Shown: in pieces, positions 25,161 to 28,635 of the stretch
Position numbering within the stretch: position 1 is the stretch's first letter
How the letters are laid out: every line of letters starts with the position of its first letter
NCBI GenBank assembly: GCA_036555005.1
Contig: DATBME010000060.1
Location: 1-28,635, forward strand
DNA length: 28,635 bases
Direction of reading: 5' to 3'
Source: DASSCW01 sp036555005
GTDB taxonomy: Bacteria; Chloroflexota; Limnocylindria; QHBO01
Notes under the pieces: generated by a model
Database searches by the model: none
Seen by the model: only the letters and a program-made list of their open reading frames with translations
What the model was told of the DNA's origin: nothing
Position numbers and translations under genes: made by a program

Positions 25161-27224
25161 TCAGGAGCCGTTCAGCTGCCAGATGCGCAGCGCCGGGTTC
25201 TCGTAGACCTTGTGCAGCTCTGGTCCCTCCGCGAACTCGGTGGGGGTGACGCAGTCCGATGGGCGCCCGCTGTCCAGCAGGTAGGTGGCGCCCAGCTGCC
25301 GCATCACCGCCGCCGTGTCGCGCATGTCGCCGGTGCAGTAGATCTGGTTCACCTGCTGCGCCCGCAGATCCGGATCGAAGCCCAGGTTGGCGATGTACGG
25401 CGTGTAGGTCAGCAAACGCAACCGTCCGGCGGCATCGGTCGGTGAGTTGAGCCAGCCATCGGTCGCGAACACCGCCCGTTCGGGCGTGTTGGTGGCGATC
25501 CAGTCCGCCGCCTGCACCCCGTTCCAGTCGAGCACCTGCTCGCGGTTGAAGGCGCTCCAGCCAGCCACCAGCAGCGGCGACGGTAGGGAGAGCAGCAGCA
25601 CCAGCCCGATGGCCGGCCATGGCCAGCGCCGGATGAGCCAGGCCGCCAGCAGTGCGACCGCGATCCACATCGCCTGGAAGTACTTGTTCATGTCGAAGGC
25701 GATGTCACTGACCTGCATCAGGTTCGGGATCGCGAACAGGGCAACCGCCCAGGCGCCCAGAAAGGCCCGGGAGCGCAGGTCGCGGGCGACGAACAGGGCG
25801 AGGATGGCGAGAACGAACGGCACGCCCAGGTTGGTGACGTAGAAGAAGGCCACCGCCATTGGTCCATCCGACAGCGGGGCCGACTCCCAGCCCAGGAAGA
25901 ACTTCAGGGCGCCCGAGCCGCTGGCGTTGAGCAAGGGCGCGACCGCGAAGGGAACGGCCAGGACGAACGGCGCCAGCAGCAGCGCGGCGTTGCGCGGCGC
26001 GTCGCGGTCCACGAGGCGGCGCCCGATGATCACGTACAGCAGTGCGACCACCCCAAAGGCCGGGAAGAAGAAGAAGTGGAATGGCGCCAGCAGGGCGCCG
26101 AGCAGGCCGGCGCACAGGATCATTGCCGGACGATCGCGCGCTCCAGCCTTCCGTTCGTCGCGGGTCGGCAGCCCGGCGGCCAGCAGCAGGATGGCTCCCA
26201 GCAGGATCGGCAGGCCCAGGGTGGTGGCCCGATGCACGAGCAGCCCGGTGGCCATCACCGACGGGATCCGGAAGTACGGCCACGCCACCTCGCCCTGGGA
26301 GTCGTACCAGCTGTTGTCGTACGAGTGGGCGGTCATCAGCGAGATCGGGTCGCCGTGGCCGGCCGCCACGTCGCCGACCAGCCGCATCCAGGCCAGGCCG
26401 CCGCCGAAGACGGCCAGCACCGCCGCCAGCACCGCCGCGCGGCGCGCACCGCGTCCGCGCAGCAGCCGCCGCGCCAGCCCGTGGACCAGCAGCGCCAGCG
26501 CGCCGGCCAGGATGGCCGACGACGCCACGAAGGCAGGGATCGCGAACAGGCCCGCCGCGCGAGCGGCAATGGCGGAATGAAAGTCGGCGAACCAGTGGTA
26601 GACCAATGGCGCGCCGGCGAAGTAGGGGACCTGCGGCGGGAAGTTGCCGGCGTTCAGCGACTGGGCGATCGACAGGTGCACGCCCAGGTCGCTCCAGTTC
26701 GAGCCACCGGCGCTCACGCCGGTGTCGGTCGCGTGCCACAGCCCGCTGTCCAGCACCAGCCCGACGAACGCGGTCGCCAGCGCCGCCACCGCGAAGGCCA
26801 CGCCGTTGCGGCGCACCGCGCGCAGGCCGTCGCGCAGCTGGGCGGCGAGCACCGCGCCGCCGGCGCGCCAGACGGCGACCACCAGCGGTGCCATCAGCAG
26901 CGCGGCCGCCAGGAAGATGGTCTCGCGGCGGTAGCCGCCCAGCAGCAACGAGAGCCAGTAGACCAGGTGCGCGCTGAAGGCGACGGACAGCGCGATCGCC
27001 AGCCCAAGACGGCCGGTGGCCGCGATCCGTGGCTTCAACCAGGCGATCAGCACCCAGCCCGGCACGAGGAAGAGCAGCGGCCAGATGACGAGGATCGCAA
27101 GGCTCGGCAGGAACCAGGCGGCCAACAGGGCGATCCCGCAGGCGCCGGCGGTGATCGTGGCCGCGGCGGCATTGCCCCGCATCAGCAGGCCGGCGACGGT
27201 CGGTGCGCGCTCGGTAACCGTCAT
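25161..27224 (-). CDS. Large multi-span membrane protein, GT-C glycosyltransferase-like
   Basis: This is a 687-residue protein with about 14-16 hydrophobic segments. After three N-terminal helices comes a long outward loop containing GVSAGGSNWSDLGVHLSIAQ and FAGAPLVYHWFADFHSA, the size and place of the first large loop of GT-C glycosyltransferases, with an acidic residue in SDLGVHL. Later segments include GLAWMRLVGDVAAGHGD, APFHFFFFPAFGVVALLYV and FDMNKYFQAMWIAVALL. The C-terminal 110 residues are a soluble domain (DWIATNTPERAVFATDGWLN through ENPALRIWQLNG) like the C-terminal part of mannosyl- or arabinofuranosyltransferase-type proteins. Donor and acceptor are unknown. The ATG at 27224 has a TATCAT box 9 nt upstream. 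DUF2298-type proteins are an alternative family. Confidence 0.75.
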   Translation of the reverse strand: MTVTERAPTVAGLLMRGNAAAATITAGACGIALLAAWFLPSLAILVIWPLLFLVPGWVLIAWLKPRIAATGRLGLAIALSVAFSAHLVYWLSLLLGGYRRETIFLAAALLMAPLVVAVWRAGGAVLAAQLRDGLRAVRRNGVAFAVAALATAFVGLVLDSGLWHATDTGVSAGGSNWSDLGVHLSIAQSLNAGNFPPQVPYFAGAPLVYHWFADFHSAIAARAAGLFAIPAFVASSAILAGALALLVHGLARRLLRGRGARRAAVLAAVLAVFGGGLAWMRLVGDVAAGHGDPISLMTAHSYDNSWYDSQGEVAWPYFRIPSVMATGLLVHRATTLGLPILLGAILLLAAGLPTRDERKAGARDRPAMILCAGLLGALLAPFHFFFFPAFGVVALLYVIIGRRLVDRDAPRNAALLLAPFVLAVPFAVAPLLNASGSGALKFFLGWESAPLSDGPMAVAFFYVTNLGVPFVLAILALFVARDLRSRAFLGAWAVALFAIPNLMQVSDIAFDMNKYFQAMWIAVALLAAWLIRRWPWPAIGLVLLLSLPSPLLVAGWSAFNREQVLDWNGVQAADWIATNTPERAVFATDGWLNSPTDAAGRLRLLTYTPYIANLGFDPDLRAQQVNQIYCTGDMRDTAAVMRQLGATYLLDSGRPSDCVTPTEFAEGPELHKVYENPALRIWQLNGS

Positions 27225-27233
27225 CGGGGCCGG

Positions 27234-27239
27234 ATGATA
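27234..27239 (-). promoter_or_regulatory. -10 box (TATCAT) of the GT-C-like gene
   Basis: Minus-strand TATCAT ends 9 nt before the ATG at 27224, and no Shine-Dalgarno sequence is present. The gap 27225-27287 to the next gene contains nothing else I can support. Confidence 0.42.
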
Positions 27240-27287
27240 CGGCAGCCCCACGGTCGGGTCCTGACCCCGGCCCGCGCCGATGCGCGG

Positions 27288-27863
27288 TCAGCCCTGCGGG
27301 CTGGAAGTCGCCAGGCGGGGGAGCGGCTGCCGCGGGTCGAGCAGGGCGACGATGCGATCGACCTGGGCCGGGGTCAGCACCTCGTCGCGCGCGATGCGGG
27401 TGGCCAGGCGCTCGAGGTCACCCTCGACGTGAATGCCCGGTGCCTGGTCGCGGTCCCAGCTGACGTCCATGCCCGCTTCCGGGACGAGGCACGCCTCGAC
27501 CACGCAGGGCTGGCTGGCGCGCTCCAGGTAGAGCTCCAGGCGGTGGCCCGCCAGACGCGCCTCGTTCACGGGCCGGGCGTCCCACGGGATCCACGAGTCG
27601 GTCGAGCGGTTCCAGCGGTACCAGTGGCCGTTGCGCTTCCGGAAGCGGCCGCCGAAGCCGGCGCGCAAGATGGTCCACGTGCCGCCGGGGCCGACCACCA
27701 CCGTCTCGATCTCGGCTGTCCCGGCTGGCGTCACCTTGCGGAAGTAGTGGTAGCCGTCGTCCAGGCGCCGCCCCAGGGCCGCGGCCAGCCGATCGCCGCC
27801 CAGCGAGGTGAACGAGCGGAGATTGAGCCGGCTGGAGCGTGAGGGGATGGGGTGCAGGATCAT
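27288..27863 (-). CDS. NERD-like protein with degenerate nuclease motifs
   Basis: This is a 191-residue protein whose layout follows the NERD (nuclease-related) domain: LGGDRLAAALGRRLDDGYHYF, then AEIETVVVGPGGTWTILRAG, GGRFRKRNGHWYRWN, a tryptophan-rich turn and RPVNEARLAGHRLELYL, ending with VVEACLVPEAG. True NERD domains carry a GE pair, an ID followed by a valine-rich strand, and an E-x-K pair. Here these read GD, IE and ILRAG, so the catalytic aspartate and lysine seem to be missing. A C-terminal helical tail (LERLATRIARDEVLTPAQ, QVDRIVALL) follows. It may be a nuclease-fold binding protein rather than an enzyme. The ATG at 27863 is the only sensible start; a TAGAAT box lies 37 nt upstream. 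Confidence 0.7.
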   Translation of the reverse strand: MILHPIPSRSSRLNLRSFTSLGGDRLAAALGRRLDDGYHYFRKVTPAGTAEIETVVVGPGGTWTILRAGFGGRFRKRNGHWYRWNRSTDSWIPWDARPVNEARLAGHRLELYLERASQPCVVEACLVPEAGMDVSWDRDQAPGIHVEGDLERLATRIARDEVLTPAQVDRIVALLDPRQPLPRLATSSPQG

Positions 27864-27900
27864 GGCCGCTGGTGCATCGGGACAACAAGCTGAGACCGAA

Positions 27901-27906
27901 ATTCTA
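27901..27906 (-). promoter_or_regulatory. -10 box (TAGAAT) of the NERD-like gene
   Basis: Minus-strand TAGAAT, in context CGCTAGAAT, gives a predicted leader of about 30 nt before the ATG at 27863. No Shine-Dalgarno sequence is visible in that leader. Confidence 0.45.
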
Positions 27907-27953
27907 GCGTCACCCACCAGCCCCGCCTAGGGCCCGATCGGGGCAACGGCTGA

Positions 27954-27959
27954 TAGGAT
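27954..27959 (+). promoter_or_regulatory. -10 box (TAGGAT) of folE
   Basis: Plus-strand TAGGAT ends 7 nt before the ATG at 27967. The alternative in-frame ATG at 27958 lies inside this box, which supports 27967 as the true, leaderless start. Confidence 0.5.
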
Positions 27960-27966
27960 GCCAGTC

Positions 27967-28584
27967 ATGGATGAGGCGGAGGTCAACGCCGCGGCGACGA
28001 GCCTGCTGGAGCCCGGCGCGGACCTCGAGGGCGCGGTGCGGACCCTGCTGGCGGAGATCGGGGAGGACGCCGACCGCGACGGCCTGGTGGGCACGCCCTC
28101 CCGCGTGCGGCGCATGTACGCCGAGCTGACCGACGGGTATCGGACCGATGCGGACGCGCTCATCAACGGGGCCTGCTTCGACGTCGACTACGACGAGATG
28201 GTGGTCGTCCGGGACATCGAGTTCTATTCGCTGTGCGAGCACCACCTGCTGCCGTTCTACGGCCACGCGCACGTCGGCTACCTGCCGCGCGGCCGCGTCA
28301 TCGGCCTGTCCAAGATCCCGCGCATCGTGGACATGTACGCCCACCGCCTGCAGGTGCAGGAGCGCATGACCCAGCAGGTGGCGCACTTCCTGATGGAGCG
28401 CCTGGATCCGAAGGGCGTGGCCTGCGTGGTCGAGGCGACGCACCTGTGCACCATGATGCGTGGAGTCAGGAAGCAGGAGGCGAGCATGGTGACAAGCGCG
28501 ATGCTGGGCACCTTCCGCCGCGATCCCAAGACGCGCGGCGAGTTTCTTACCTTGATCGGCCGCGCCTCATCCATCACCGGCTGA
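27967..28584 (+). CDS. folE: GTP cyclohydrolase I
   Basis: This is a 205-residue type I GTP cyclohydrolase, which converts GTP to 7,8-dihydroneopterin triphosphate, the first step of folate (and tetrahydrobiopterin) synthesis. Zinc ligands are Cys90 and His93 in FYSLCEHHLLPFYG and Cys161 in HLCTMMRG. The family blocks GLVGTPSRVRRMYAEL, GHAHVGYLPRGRVIGLSK, RLQVQERMTQQVA and SMVTSAMLGTFR are intact. The protein has a full-length catalytic domain and is expected to form the decameric enzyme. ATG 27967 is chosen over ATG 27958 because the latter overlaps the TAGGAT promoter box. It is divergent from the NERD-like gene. No other folate gene appears before the window ends. Confidence 0.96.
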   Translation: MDEAEVNAAATSLLEPGADLEGAVRTLLAEIGEDADRDGLVGTPSRVRRMYAELTDGYRTDADALINGACFDVDYDEMVVVRDIEFYSLCEHHLLPFYGHAHVGYLPRGRVIGLSKIPRIVDMYAHRLQVQERMTQQVAHFLMERLDPKGVACVVEATHLCTMMRGVRKQEASMVTSAMLGTFRRDPKTRGEFLTLIGRASSITG

Positions 28585-28603
28585 GCCGGCCACACGCTCC
28601 ACG

Positions 28604-28617
28604 CGCGGGCCCCCGCG
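28604..28617. terminator. GC-rich hairpin after folE
   Basis: CGCGGG and CCCGCG could pair about 20 bases after the folE stop, with a very small CC loop (or a 5-bp stem with a larger loop), followed by ACTTCTC. It is a weak intrinsic-terminator candidate near the window edge. Confidence 0.25.
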
Positions 28618-28635
28618 ACTTCTCAGGCGTGAACC

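Overview
The window is strongly GC-rich (roughly 70% by eye), with short intergenic gaps, many 4-base gene overlaps, GTG and TTG starts and no IS element, phage, tRNA, rRNA or CRISPR array that I can see. The gene mix suggests an uncultivated actinobacterium-like or Chloroflexota (Limnocylindria-like) soil or freshwater bacterium: F420-type LLM oxidoreductase, dodecin, OpuC-type osmolyte transporter, an MshC-like cysteinyl-tRNA synthetase, and DUF2269/DUF1684/DUF5808-type proteins. That placement is inference at moderate confidence.

Layout. 1-1501 (+): the end of a peptide ABC transporter, two ATPase subunits. 1498-3413 (-): a CysS/MshC-type ligase coupled to a membrane protein. 3528-4509: a 35-residue membrane peptide and two small proteins. 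4566-5876 (+): an MFS exporter. 5873-7517 (-): a secreted SpoIID-like protein and a stand-alone 5'-3' exonuclease. 7596-8498 (+): a secreted beta-propeller. 8673-11716 (-): a coupled pair, a GDH-fold protein followed by a B12-dependent acyl-CoA mutase large subunit. 11951-12889 (+): a phosphotriesterase-related hydrolase, followed by a 9-bp tandem repeat tract and a 28/30-bp duplication. 13248-15958 (+): an HhH-PHP protein, a dodecin and an FAD-linked oxidase. 16002-19515 (-): an F420-type oxidoreductase, a multi-domain DNA-binding protein and a TPM/DUF2207 membrane protein. 19699-20241 (+): a secreted barrel protein behind a structured leader. 20238-21328 (-): a zinc-ribbon protein and a DUF1684 protein. 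21402-25118 (-): a complete OpuC-type glycine betaine/choline ABC transporter. 25161-27863 (-): a large GT-C-like membrane protein and a degenerate NERD-like protein. 27967-28584 (+): folE.

The strongest lead is the pair at 8673-11716. The GDH-fold protein keeps its dinucleotide-binding loop and catalytic aspartate, but the invariant catalytic lysine is Met118 and the glutamate side-chain ligands are Thr82 and Ala361. It is translationally coupled (GTGA overlap) to a mutase whose two substrate-specificity positions read Phe and Gln, as in isobutyryl-CoA mutase, rather than Tyr and Arg as in methylmalonyl-CoA mutase. A second genome-wide pattern is a -10 box of the form TAnnnT, usually after cgC, lying 6-9 nt upstream of start codons that lack a Shine-Dalgarno sequence. 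This suggests that leaderless transcription is common here. No computation was run; all family assignments come from reading motifs.
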